Origin: Myxocyprinus asiaticus
Lineage: Eukaryota > Chordata > Actinopteri > Cypriniformes > Catostomidae
DNA length: 64,000 nt
Direction: 5' to 3'
Assembly: GCF_019703515.2 (NCBI RefSeq)
Contig: NC_059358.1
Coordinates: 50,335,094 to 50,399,093 of the forward strand
This document shows positions 1 to 10,400 of the stretch, piece by piece. The translations under genes were made by a program, and so were the position numbers. The notes beneath the pieces were generated by a model, which saw only the letters and a list, made by a program, of their open reading frames with translations, was not told the DNA's origin and ran no database searches. Positions within the stretch are counted from its first letter, which is position 1; the number at the start of each line of letters is the position of its first letter.

Positions 1-1286
1 TTAAAATGACATGCTTTTTATTTATTATTTCTTCCTAAAAAAATAAAAAAATATATGAAATATGATATAAATACAAAAGTACTATAATTATCTAAATGAT
101 CTATCTAAAGCCAGGCTTCTTTGATATGCACAGAATATTCACTGGCAACATTCTACTTCTGTGGTCCTTAATGTTCAAGAGACCTCTTGCCATACATTGG
201 GTTAAGAGCCATTACTGTATGCTCAATTATACCTTTCTCTAACATGTGAAAAATAATGTGCAAAATAGATTGTAGCGCCATCAGAAAGTATTTTTTGTAG
301 CATATTAATGTTAGCTGCTCTGAATTCTTCTGAAAACCATTTAAGTTACTGAAAACCATTTGAGTTATTGCTTGAGTCCACAGGATCAGTCTAATCAGTA
401 CATTTTTAGCTGTTTGTTGTTTTCTATTATTTCGTTTAAGTCAGATCAAACATCCAAGAAGTGCTGGCAAATTTAAAGAGACACTGTACTAAACTTGATG
501 CAAATAATTTTTTTGCAAATTAAATCTGTATCCCAAAATTTTGCATGGAATTTCTGGAAGTCCAGGCATTAACTTCACCTAGAGCCTTCATGTCAATACT
601 CACTCCACTTAAGCTCTTGTCAAGAATACAACAGAGATAGTTAACTGATCATTTACAAATAATGAATAAATAAAAATAATAATACATTTGAAGCACTGTT
701 GGGTCAAATAACGGCCCATTTTTCCAAATCATGTTGACTTTCATCTTGGATTGGGGATCTTGGTGAATCTAGTGATAGTTAACAGTTCTATACAATCAAA
801 ATAAAAATTATGTGGCTTGTAGTTCATGTCTGTTTATTTGAAGCCAAATACAGTGTATGCCAGTGTACCCCTAAACATTGACAAAATTAATTGCTATCTT
901 AAATACACATTTAAAATGTACAGACCAAAAATCTCTCACACTGCATTCACTCATTGCACTCACTCATTGTGTCCAATCTAATGTTCCCTAAAATGGCAAC
1001 GTCCCTCCCACTAATACCACCTGCCTCTGACTAGCTCTAGCAAGTAGCAATTCATGTTCATTGCTGTTACGCAAACTAAAGGCTATTGGCTATTTTGATA
1101 AAAAGGGCAATATTCCCGCCCCAACTTTATTTAATAAGAAACAAGTAAACTCAGGAAAGAAAACTGTACTTCCTAATTCATGGGCACTTTAAGGTTTGAT
1201 ATGAGCGTTCATTTGTGTTATGTTGTAGTCATGTTGTAGTCATGCCATCAGTAATGGCATAATATTCCTTTCTTTCTGTATTGCAG
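1..1286 (+). other. nfatc1: nfatc1 intron upstream of the regulatory exon (3' part)
   Basis: This is AT-rich non-coding sequence ending in a pyrimidine-rich tract and the acceptor AG at 1285-1286. I see no convincing coding exon here. The alternative first exons that NFATC1 uses in vertebrates must lie upstream of the window, because the following exon starts in the middle of a codon. Short ORFs such as the one at 168-359 on the minus strand have no recognisable domain. Confidence 0.7.
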
Positions 1287-2295
1287 ATGCTTTTCCCTGC
1301 CCTTCCATTGTGAGCCTGTCTCTGCCTTTACCTGTGGAAAACCCTTGTTTGGCCACTCAATACCACAGTTTGCAGTCGAGTCCTGTGATCGCTGTTGACC
1401 AAAGGGAGGAGGCCATGGCCTCTGATTACTATCTCTCCCATGGCCTCCAGTCTAATGGTGCGTTCCCTCTGGACAGCCCACGTATCGAAATCACCTCCTA
1501 TGGACATTATCCAAAGGAGGAGGTGGGATGGACGAGTGCGACTAATCCCATGGCCAAGCAAATCAATATAGTGACGACTCTGACCCTGCCCAGCGCCGAT
1601 GCATACCGAGACCCGAACTACCTCAGCCCAGCCAGCAGCCTCTCATCTCGCAGCTGTAACTCGGATACCTCCTATGAATCAGGCTTCTACAACTATGACA
1701 ACTCTCCCCAGAACTCACCCTGGCAGTCACCCTGTGTCTCACCCAAAGGGCCCTTTTCTGTGTCCTCCTGCCCTCATGCAGCAGCCTCCATTGCTTCCCC
1801 TCGCCACTCGCCCAGTGAAGACGGCTGGACTGGGCCCCCGTTTGGTTCCAGGTCCAATTCTCCTTCCTGCAGTGTTGGAGGCCAAAGCAAGAGGAAGTAC
1901 AGTTTCAGCAGTGGCTTCCCCGGGCCGACGTATTACTCTCCCGGCCAATCACCTGTACCTTCCCCGCAAGGCTCTCCGCAACCCATCGTGGCCGATGATA
2001 AATGGATGAGCAACACAAACCGGTACACTAACTCTGCCATTGTTGATGCGATCAATGCCCTGAGCACGGATGGCTCAGGTGACCTGGATAATGGCGTACC
2101 CTTGAAGTCTCGCAGGACCTGCCTTGAGCAGAACCCCTCTTTGAGTCTGAAAGCAGAATCTGTGGAAGAAAACACAGGCCATGACGTCTACAGCAACTGC
2201 ACCCAATGGTCCTTCAAACAGGAGAGTTACTGCTCTGACTATTTGGGTGTGCCACAACACCCCTACACCTGGATCAAAGCCAAGTCCTGTGTCAG
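1287..2295 (+). CDS. nfatc1: nfatc1 large regulatory exon (calcineurin-docking and SP-repeat region)
   Basis: This 1009-nt exon encodes most of the NFAT homology region of NFATc1, the cytoplasmic transcription factor that calcineurin dephosphorylates so that it enters the nucleus. In order it shows a PxIxIT calcineurin-docking site (PRIEIT, 1478-1495), a serine-rich region (LSPASSLSSRSCNS, from about 1622), three SP motifs (about 1701-1747, 1796-1822 and 1931-2005) and a basic nuclear-localisation triplet KRK (1889-1897) followed by YS. AYRDP, the serine-rich block and VPQHPY match mammalian NFATC1 better than NFATC2-4. The exon starts with the last two bases of a codon after the AG at 1285-1286, so the GTG at 1310 is internal and not a start. 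It ends after two bases of a codon at the donor GT 2296-2297; reading on to 2356 is intron. Compared with human, several residues between the VPQHPY segment and LDWQLPS are missing at the exon edge. Identification is from remembered family features, not an alignment. Confidence 0.93.
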
Positions 2296-4015
2296 GTATA
2301 TAAGAGGGTTTTCAAACCTGGAACTCAATTCGTGCTTGGAATTTGCTGGGCAATAATTGCAATAACTGTGATTATGCTTCTCTAGAAACCAGAACTCAGG
2401 GTGATATCATGTTTAATAGCCAAATCCAGGTGACACTACCCTTAATCCTGAAGAGAGATCCACCAATCAGTAGAGCTGGGTAAAAATATAGATTTTCAGG
2501 TTAATCACCATCTTCGTTTGAGCGATCCCGATATCGATTTTTAAAATCCTTAGATCGATGTTTTACTTTCTACACAATGCAATTATATCACTCACTTTTG
2601 CGACCAAATATCGCAACTAAAATTGTCTGTTTTGCCCCTGGCTGGTAAATGTTTAGATTTCACTCTCCAGTGATTGAGCAGTGTACTGGCGAAGACGTTC
2701 AGCACCAAGATCCTTTCACTGCGTGTTGAGAGTAAAAGTTATGTTCCATACATGTTCCATGTATCGTGTGTCGAAAGATGAGATACACGCAATCCATTTG
2801 TCATTGAATAATGTCTCTTTTAATACCCTTTCTGTTCCGTACAGTCAGTTGTTGAAAAAAACATCACAAATAGAAACATTTGATTCTAATCACACATAGC
2901 GCAGATTCAATAAAGAAGCCATTCGAGTCCACTATCACTAATATGTGCTCAACCAAAACACTTCTTGGTTTTGGATTTTCTTAACTGCTGCTATTCTTAA
3001 AGAGACAGTACTGTTTTAGCACTTGTTCTACATATTAATGGAAATAGTACAACTAATAAGCATGTAACAATATATATACAGTATATTAGTTACAAGTAAT
3101 TTTGAGACATCATATTTATTGATGGAATACATGGAATTATTACATTTGTAAAAGGTTAAAATGTAACCAAAGTGATGAAAAAACTAATGAGAACATTTGA
3201 TAATTTATTTATAAAAAAAATATTTTATGATATTAATTGTGAATTAAAAGTATTAACTTAAAGAGAATTTTGTTCATATTTAAGGAAAATTGACTTAATA
3301 CAGATATATTCCCAAATTAATTAGAATCAAATCAAAATCTGAATTGAATCGAGAGCTCGTTAATCAAATCAAATCTGGAAATCTGTATCAATACCCAGCC
3401 CTATCAATCAGAGAATTCGCTGTTACCATGAAAATGGACATTCCATCAAAAGAGCTCTGCAGGGAACATTGCATGACTATGTGAAACTTACCTCTTTTAT
3501 ACCAAAAAAACAAAAAAAAAAAACACTTAAAGTTCCATCAGGATGTTTGATATGTTTGCTTTCCAAGAGAATTTTGTGAGAGTTTTGGTCAAAGGATCTC
3601 AAAATATTATTACTGCGTATTTGCTAATGTAATAATTAAAAAGGAGGGCTGTTAGACTGCAATAAGACTATATTATTCTGTTGTCAGTTTTAATTCTTCT
3701 TTACATCTTCTCAACCATAACATGGTCAGTTTTTTATGGTTTTGCCTATTATTGTTATAGTAGCCAAACTGGAAATCAGCTATGTTCAATGTTAAAATAA
3801 ACTGTTAAAATAAATTGTTCAGTTACAAATTTTTGAAATTAATTAGCTTCATTGTTTAACACAATGGACTGGATTAGATAGAAAAGTGAAAAGGGTGGGT
3901 TCAAATCCAAATGCTGGTTATGTAAATCATGTTTATCTTGTCAAAGAAGCAGTACGTTTGTGTGCATTATAAGATGGCTATATTAGTAAAAGCAATGTTA
4001 ATGTCTCTCTTACAG
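2296..4015 (+). other. nfatc1: nfatc1 intron between regulatory exon and first Rel-homology exon
   Basis: This 1.7-kb intron starts GTATAT and ends with a T-rich tract and TACAG. Over half of it is the hAT-like element at 2472-3403. The remainder (3412-4015) is AT-rich and I see no feature in it except an A-run near 3510-3530. Confidence 0.85.
2472..3403. mobile_element. Non-autonomous hAT-like DNA transposon, 932 bp
   Basis: The ends are imperfect terminal inverted repeats: TAGAGCTGGGTA on the left and, read on the opposite strand, TAGGGCTGGGTA on the right. The element is flanked by an 8-bp near-identical target duplication, CCAATCAG (2464-2471) and TCAATCAG (3404-3411). An 8-bp duplication with a (C/T)AGGG-type end is typical of the hAT superfamily. 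No transposase frame is present; the 72-codon ORF at 2681-2899 shows no domain. It therefore needed an autonomous relative to move. Confidence 0.8.
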
Positions 4016-4175
4016 TCTGCCTGTTCTGCCTCTGGACTGGCAGCTTCCATCCCATTCTGGTGCATACAGCCTGCAGATCGAAGTTCAACCCAAATCTCAC
4101 CACCGAGCCCATTACGAGACAGAAGGCAGCCGGGGGGCAGTGAAGGCCCACTCAGGCAGTCACCCAGTGGTGCAG
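4016..4175 (+). CDS. nfatc1: nfatc1 exon: start of the Rel-homology DNA-binding domain
   Basis: This 160-nt exon completes the split serine codon from the previous exon and then reads 53 codons without a stop, ending in phase 0 before GTAATG. It encodes the beginning of the Rel-homology region, including [10 protein letters not shown] and the DNA-recognition loop [15 protein letters not shown] (about 4108-4152), whose Arg and Tyr-Glu residues contact the GGAAA core in NFAT structures. It is almost residue-for-residue that of mammalian NFATC1, far more conserved than the regulatory exon. The acceptor is TCTCTCTTACAG. Confidence 0.95.
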
Positions 4176-4359
4176 GTAATGATTTAACTCAAATGAAGCT
4201 TCAAAAGAACTGCAGATCTGATCAAATGTCATAATTTGTGGTTAAGTTTTTAGTCATGTGTGTGGTTTTAGTTTGACATATTCTTAATGCTGGTGTGAGG
4301 AAAGAAATATCTTACCATGACCCACTTTTATTTAACCGAATCTTTGTTTTCTGATTACT

Positions 4360-4363
<4 letters not shown>

Positions 4364-4444
<81 letters not shown>

Positions 4445-4452
4445 TGTGTGTG
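4364..4452. repeat. (TG)n microsatellite
   Basis: About 89 bp of almost pure TG dinucleotides with a few interruptions. The minus-strand ORF across it (His-Thr repeats) is an artefact of the repeat. Confidence 0.97.
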
Positions 4453-4805
4453 CGCACATACATTTTTAATGGCTCTTGTAAGCAGGAATCAGTCTGTAAC
4501 AGGTTATGGGTCAATGGCTGCAAATGATTGAGGCATCATCAGCATGAGCATCAGAATACTGGCGCCACTAAAAGGCCATAGGTCACTCAGCAATGCGTAC
4601 CGACACAGTACATCTCCTGCTCATGAGCTCTCTGGCTCTTTTTTGAAAGCTGCTTTAATCTTGATTTAAAGTTACACTCAGTTCTTTTTTTTCCTCTTAA
4701 AAAGGTTTATATAGAAAGAAAGAAATAGTGAGACTGTCCATGAATAGGGTAATAGTCCTATTTAGTACATTTCTAATTATTTGAAATATTCTAAATGACC
4801 TTTAT

Positions 4806-4919
4806 TTGGGGGCCTTTCTTAGTAAATATTGGTATGCAGTTAATTGGGATTAATACAATTAATTAATTGGCACTTCATGTAATGAATTCGATTACAAATT
4901 TTAATCAGTTGACAGCCCT
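4806..4919. repeat. Transposon end fragment, same family as the copy at 63489-63589
   Basis: This segment begins around GGGGCCTTTCTTAGTAAATA and ends TTGACAGCCCTAG. The same order of words occurs at 63489-63589, ending TTGACAGCCCA. The terminal GACAGCCCTA resembles a hAT-type right end. No matching left end is seen at either place, so both look truncated. Confidence 0.6.
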
Positions 4920-5956
4920 AGTTACAATGGCCACCTTCTCAAATTAAATATGTCTGGAATATATTCTTACTACTCAACCACATACCTAAAGAGCACACTT
5001 TTTTAGCAGCTGGATCCTTCATCAAATGCAGCACATAATCTGACAGTACAAAATTGATTGTGGCTTAGTGTGAATAGAGTTTTCTACAATGGCATCAGTT
5101 ACTGAAAGCTTTTGCTTTTGAATCAACACAGACAGGTGTCAGTATAAAGTCCAAAACCACTAACGTATCAGTGAAAAAGAAACAAAATAAAAAACGTATT
5201 GCACCTTTAATAATTAATGATGTAAACATATGAGTATATGTCATTATGTGCCTGCCAGACGAGTATATGGGCTACTAACCAGATGTGATGCTTTGACATG
5301 CAGTGAAAGGTATCTTTTTCATGTTAATCAGAAGTTTTGTCTTAACCAGATTGTTACTGGAATCGTTTTGCATTGCGTCTGGTTTGGACATGGTGTAAGG
5401 TTTTTTCTAAGCAACTGGTTATTTTTCTCTACCTCTGCTAAAGTGAATGAATCTGTGCATGTATCAGATGGAGTTGTACCTGTCTTAGCCGCATACGATT
5501 AGTTTGTGATTAAAATCATCATGCAGTACCTATTTAGATCAGACGGCCCTGAATTTGACTTAGATGAGTCATCAAGAAGACTTTTCTCAGGCAGATGGCT
5601 ACAAACACTGTTTCCCCTTGAAGATCCTCTGCTTCCTGATGATTAGGGCTCCTGGTCCCTACGGTGGTGCTCAAAGGAGCAAACCTCCCAGAAAGTGACT
5701 AAGGCTGGATTGTCGGCTCCAAGGGAACCTAACTGCTGATGTAATTTCTGGTTTGGTTCATATCCTTCGAAGTGCTTCCAGGGTAATCTGCCTTTCAGCC
5801 TTCCTGGCGTGGACACTTATCTTTAAAGGTAGTGACCAAATATTCCAGTTGTTAGTATTATCAAAGCAACAACCACCACAACAAAACAAAAGATCACAAC
5901 CAACCCTTCTCCATTCTAGTTAAGACTCTGTGTACTTAGTTATTGAAAGTATTCAT

Positions 5957-6621
5957 GTTTCCATCCAAGTTACAAATTTAATTTATACGCAAAATCATAA
6001 TATCACAAGAACAATTTGCAAATACAGCAGCGTTTCCATCCCATTTTTCTAAGAGAACAAAATGGTCACTTCTAAGGGATCTGGTGCAAAATAGAAATGA
6101 AAACGGAATTTAAAGCCACTGTGGCTCTTTTAGTAAATGTAATAAATTAATTGGGATTTAGAGTGCGCAGACAAAACACTGTGGCGTTCCAGCAGCAGAT
6201 CTTATGTCTGAGAGCAAAAGCATGTCACACAGTTCTGGGAGGTAATAGTAGACAAACATTTTGATGACAGACTTTCTGACAGGCATTTCAGAATAACTAC
6301 AGCGACATTTCAGATGTTATGCATTGATATTGATAATATTCTCTAAAAGAATTATGCATTCACATGGCTTGTTAAGGCAGTCACGTGACTTTTTTGATTT
6401 GCATATATATTCCTTTATGAGTTCTATAGAAATATATTCAGTAAAGGTGTTTCCATCATAGTTTACGTGCATGTCTTCTGATGGGATGAATGAATGTATC
6501 AATCAAGCAAGTGTATATGTTTTTTATGCTGATTTTTTTAGATTTTATTCGCATCATGGTTTCCATCCAGCATATTTTATGTGACATCCCAGAATTTGCA
6601 TAAAATAGATGGATGGAACCC
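5957..6621. mobile_element. Candidate TIR DNA transposon, non-autonomous
   Basis: The left end GTTTCCATCCAA is matched in inverted orientation by the right end (GGTTCCATCCATC on the opposite strand), and TTTATGCGACATCCC-like sequence lies just inside the right arm. I could not define a clean target duplication, and the arms are degraded. No coding capacity is seen. Confidence 0.5.
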
Positions 6622-7292
6622 TAGCTACTGACAGTTTGGAGTTTTGATGGAATCAGACAATAAGACAGTTCTCATCATACTGTTTTTGTCATTATCTGTT
6701 TGTCTGTTGGAGCGAGCAGAAGTGTTTTTCTAACCCCTTTTTGGCTGATGCCTCACACCCAGGGTTTCCTTTGTTTTGGAAATGTTCCTTTTTAACACTG
6801 ATATCACACCACAAGCATGTTTCTTCAATCCTACTTGATAAAGAATTCAGAGAAAAGGAAACCTTTGATTTCTGGCAGGCCAACAGATTTAGCCGCTTTC
6901 CTGCTCAAGTTAAAGTTATCATTAGGGTTATTGCCCCATCTGCAAAGCAGTCTTGCCTTTACACCACAGTCCAACATCTTCACGATGGATTCTTATGGTG
7001 AAATTATTGCTTCACATGGAAGACCACCTCACGATTGATGACTTCTATCAAAGTGTTTCTAGCAAGTCAGTCCACTGTCAGCCATCTTTGGATTTCCAGT
7101 CATGACAGTGCAGCTCCTATTTACTTGAATTAGGGAACACCAAAATCTCAAAAACAGCTGGTCAAGATTACGATCAAAAAACATATTTCATATCAGCAGT
7201 AAAATCTGTCTCTATTTGTACAAATGTTTCTTGGCTTGTATAGCTAATGCGCATGTGCTTTCAAAATATCTTTGTCAGATGATATTATTTAA

Positions 7293-7929
7293 AGGATGTT
7301 CTGGGTTCAATACAAGTTAACCTCAATCGACAGCATTTGTGGCATAATGTTGATTTCTACAAAAATTGATTTTGACTTGTCCCTCCTATTCTTTAAAAAA
7401 AATAAAATAAAAAATCTGGGTTACAGTGAGACTTACAATGGAAGTTTATGTGGCCAATTTTTGGAGGGTTTAAACACAGAAATGTGAAGCTTATAATTTT
7501 ATAAATGCACTTGCATTAATCCTTCTGTTAAAACTTATATATTGTTTGAGATGTAAAGTTGTTTAAATTGCCATTTTTACAGTAATGTTTTGGGTTTTAG
7601 GGTTTGTTGACATTACAACATCATAGTAATGAATTTGTAAAATTGGCAATAACTTTTCACAGAAAAGGTTAGTAAGTGATTTTATTACACAAAAGTCAGT
7701 TTTACACGCATATCCTTTGTCTTGTGACTAAAGTTTTAAAACTGTGTGTATTTTAACATTTGTGGATTGGCCACATTGACTTCCACTTTAAGTGGCTCAG
7801 TGTAACCTAGATTTTTGCTTTTTTTAAAGAAAAGGGGGGAAGAGTCAAAATACTTTTATGTGGTAATCAACATTATGCCACAAATGTTGATCTATTGAGC
7901 TAAACTTATACTGAACCCGGAACATTCCA
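7293..7929. mobile_element. Foldback (long inverted repeat) element flanked by TTAA
   Basis: The first roughly 190 bp (starting AGGATGTTCTGGGTTCAA) and the last roughly 185 bp are imperfect reverse complements, both containing GTGGCATAATGTTGAT. TTAA tetranucleotides lie immediately outside both ends (7289-7292 and 7930-7933), as expected for a piggyBac-type insertion. The centre is AT-rich and non-coding. The superfamily assignment is inference from the TTAA alone. Confidence 0.65.
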
Positions 7930-8008
7930 TTAATAATTCGATAAGACATTCTGATTTCAAAATTCAATAATTTCACCTGATAGTTATATCCTTAATTAGG
8001 GTGACATT

Positions 8009-8257
8009 CCTTTATGAAAATTAACCACAGTTTTACTACAGTGACCATAGTTAAACCATGTTATTAGTGGTTAAACCATAGCAATCTCAAAATGAGCCTG
8101 AATACTACACTCATGGTTACTAAAATATTACCATAGTAAAACCATGGTTACTGTAGTAAAGCCATGGTTAATTTTATCAAAACCATTGTTTCCACCTGGT
8201 CCCACATGATTACTACAATATTAATGTAGTAAAACTGTGGTTTATTTTCGTAAGGGG
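8009..8257. mobile_element. Short inverted-repeat element built from ACCATGGTTA-like words
   Basis: The ends are inverted copies of each other (AAATTAACCACAGTTTTACT on the left, its complement with one or two changes on the right). The interior repeats words such as CCATGGTTACTGTAGTAAA in both orientations. Related words recur at about 15950-16140 inside another transposon. Confidence 0.55.
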
Positions 8258-8385
8258 TAAACAAAAATACGGTGGCAACATTAAATGGAACATAAAATTA
8301 TTCTTAATATAAACTGAAAAACTGAAGATGTTTTTTTTATTATTATTATTAATGATTAGAAATATAGTGATTAACAGCAGCAGTT

Positions 8386-10400
8386 AACATCCTGGTTACT
8401 TGCGTAACCTCCATTCCCTGATGGAGGGAACAAGACGTTGTGTCGATGTAGTGACACTAGGGGTAACTCTTGGGAGCCCGAAACACCTCTGGTCTTTGAT
8501 AAAAGGCCAATGAAAATTGGCGAGTGGTATTTGCATTTGCATATACATATGGGTATAAAAGGAGCTGGTATGCAACCACTCATTCAGGTTTTGTGCTGAG
8601 GAGCCGAGACAAGGTCCCGGCCATTTCAGCGGGTAGTTCAGTGTTGTGGCAGGAGGGACACAACGTCTCGTTCCCTCCATCAGGGAACGGAGGTTATGCA
8701 AGTAACCAGGACGTTCCCTATCTGTCACTCACTCGATGTTGTGTCGATGTAGTGACACTAGGGGTCCCTATACGAAAAGCCGCAACTGGCTGAACTGTGT
8801 TACGTGAACTGGCGGTGTGTGTCAGGCAGACCACTGTGTGCCTCGTAGCCAGAGCACCAGGCCGAAACGTAACCTCCCCCAATGCTGTTATGAGTGTCGA
8901 ACGGCCCTTTGGGGACAAGTCGACTGCCCAATAGATAGAGACAGGCTAGCCCAGTCGTGGCCTCTCATCCTCTTTTTTTTCCTCTCCACAAAAAAAGGAA
9001 TTAACTGACTGGGGCCACCCGGTCTACATCGGGGGGGTGTCCATCCCAAGGGGAAGACACCGCGGAGACCACACCCCGCACGGGGGGGGGGGGGGGGGGG
9101 GTATTTTGAGTGGAAATATGTCACATGGTCTTGCCGAACTTTGTCAGAAGCATGTCATGTGGAAAAGTCCCATGGTAGGTCCTACCCTACGGGGGAGGAG
9201 TTTCTGTAAACATGGTGACTGGGGCAGAGGGGCCTCTGAGTAGTAATTGAGAGTAGTGAGGGCAGGGGAGCTGAAAGATCGGGACCGGGCAGTAAATGGT
9301 GCCTCCCACAACTTTGTCAGCTCCTCGTGCACTTCCGGGAAGAAAGGAATTGGGGCGAGGCGTGGCTGTGAGCGGCGCCACGAGCCCAGGAACCAATCAT
9401 CGAGCCGCGAGGGTTCAGGGGAGAGCAGAGGGTTCCACTCTAGCCCGACACTCGCGGCTGCCCGGGAAAGCATGTCTGTCATCTCCGCATCAGCCTGTGA
9501 CTGGGTGACCGCACCCAAAGGGAGTAGCCCAGCTGAGGCTTCCACATCCGACTGGACGAGCCCGCTCTCCGATGCTGTGCTTGAGAGCTCATCACCTTCA
9601 CGGGCTCCAAATAAGAGGTCGAACTGGCCGTGAGACGAGCCGGCGGACTCATCCGAAAGCCCGATCGGGGCAGATGAGCGTGCTGGGGAATGGGAGGTCC
9701 GTGGGGGGATACCTGGCGGAGGTGGTCCCATTGGGGTCCCCAGATCATCCCCAGTGCTAGCCGCGCTGGCCTCATACCCATGGGTAGAAGGACTTTCTTA
9801 CGAAAGCAAACCGCGACCGCATCGTTGCCATGAACATGTTCTCGCAATGAGTACATGACCCATCCACGAACGCTGTCTCCGTGTGGGCAGCACCCAGACA
9901 CGAAAGACAGTGATCGTGGCCGTCAGAAGGCGAGAGATAATGACCGCAACCAGGAATAACACACAAAAGGAAAGGCATCTTCAAAAAGACGCGTCTTTAA
10001 AAAGACATTCCATGTGTGACACTCTTTTAGAGAAATAAACTCTTTTAGAGAAATATACTCTTTTATTTCTGCCGAAGCATCCAGGGGCATTCTCTGCAGT
10101 GCACCAGTGCAGAGGGGGGAGAAGCCGCTGAAATGCACCATGAGATCCAGCAGAGGTGAATGAACAGCCGTGGGAATTCAGCTCAGTGAGCATCGACCGT
10201 TCAGCTCCGAAGAGAAAATCTGAATGAGTGGTTGCATACCAGCTCCTTTTATACCCGTATGTCCGGGGGAGTGGTATACAAATACCACTCGCCAATTTTC
10301 ATTGGCCTTTTATCAAAGACCAGAGGTGTTTCGGGCTCCCAAGAGTGACCCCTAGTGTCACTACATCGACACAACTTCGAGTGAGTGACAGATAGCGAAC
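8386..10400 (-). mobile_element. DIRS-like retrotransposon copy A, internally deleted (about 2.0 kb)
   Basis: The element is on the minus strand. Inverted terminal repeats lie at about 8430-8600 and 10205-10385; they share GTGTCGATGTAGTGACACTA, GGAGCCCGAA and CATTCAGGTTTT-type words. Next to the left repeat, about 8655-8770, is a sequence complementary to both outer ends, the internal complementary region typical of DIRS elements. Between the repeats only a 3' untranslated segment (about 8770-9240) and the N-terminal two thirds of gag (about 9250-9984) remain; reverse transcriptase, RNase H and recombinase are deleted. A run of 20 G lies at 9082-9101. There is no target duplication, as expected for recombinase-mediated insertion. 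Confidence 0.85.
9144..9984 (-). pseudogene. DIRS-like gag fragment of copy A
   Basis: Two minus-strand frames carry it: 9984-9772 with the Cys/His-rich start (CVIPGCGHYLSPSDGHDHC then LSCLG) and 9731-9144 with the acidic, proline-rich middle (MTDMLSRAAASVGLEW). A frame change lies between 9772 and 9731. Homology to the gag frames of copies B and C stops near 9250, where the internal deletion joins gag directly to the element's 3' untranslated region, so the last residues are junction sequence. The Cys-x4-Cys...His-x-His-Cys-x2-Cys pattern suggests a zinc-binding fold; that is inference. Confidence 0.75.

Noticed and set aside
1310..2356. A complete 348-codon gene starting at GTG 1310
   Set aside because: The coding reading continues upstream of the GTG to a splice acceptor, and the C-terminal 20 codons lie beyond the donor; it is an internal exon.
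4332..4523. Minus-strand ORF rich in His-Thr
   Set aside because: It is a translation of the (TG)n microsatellite.
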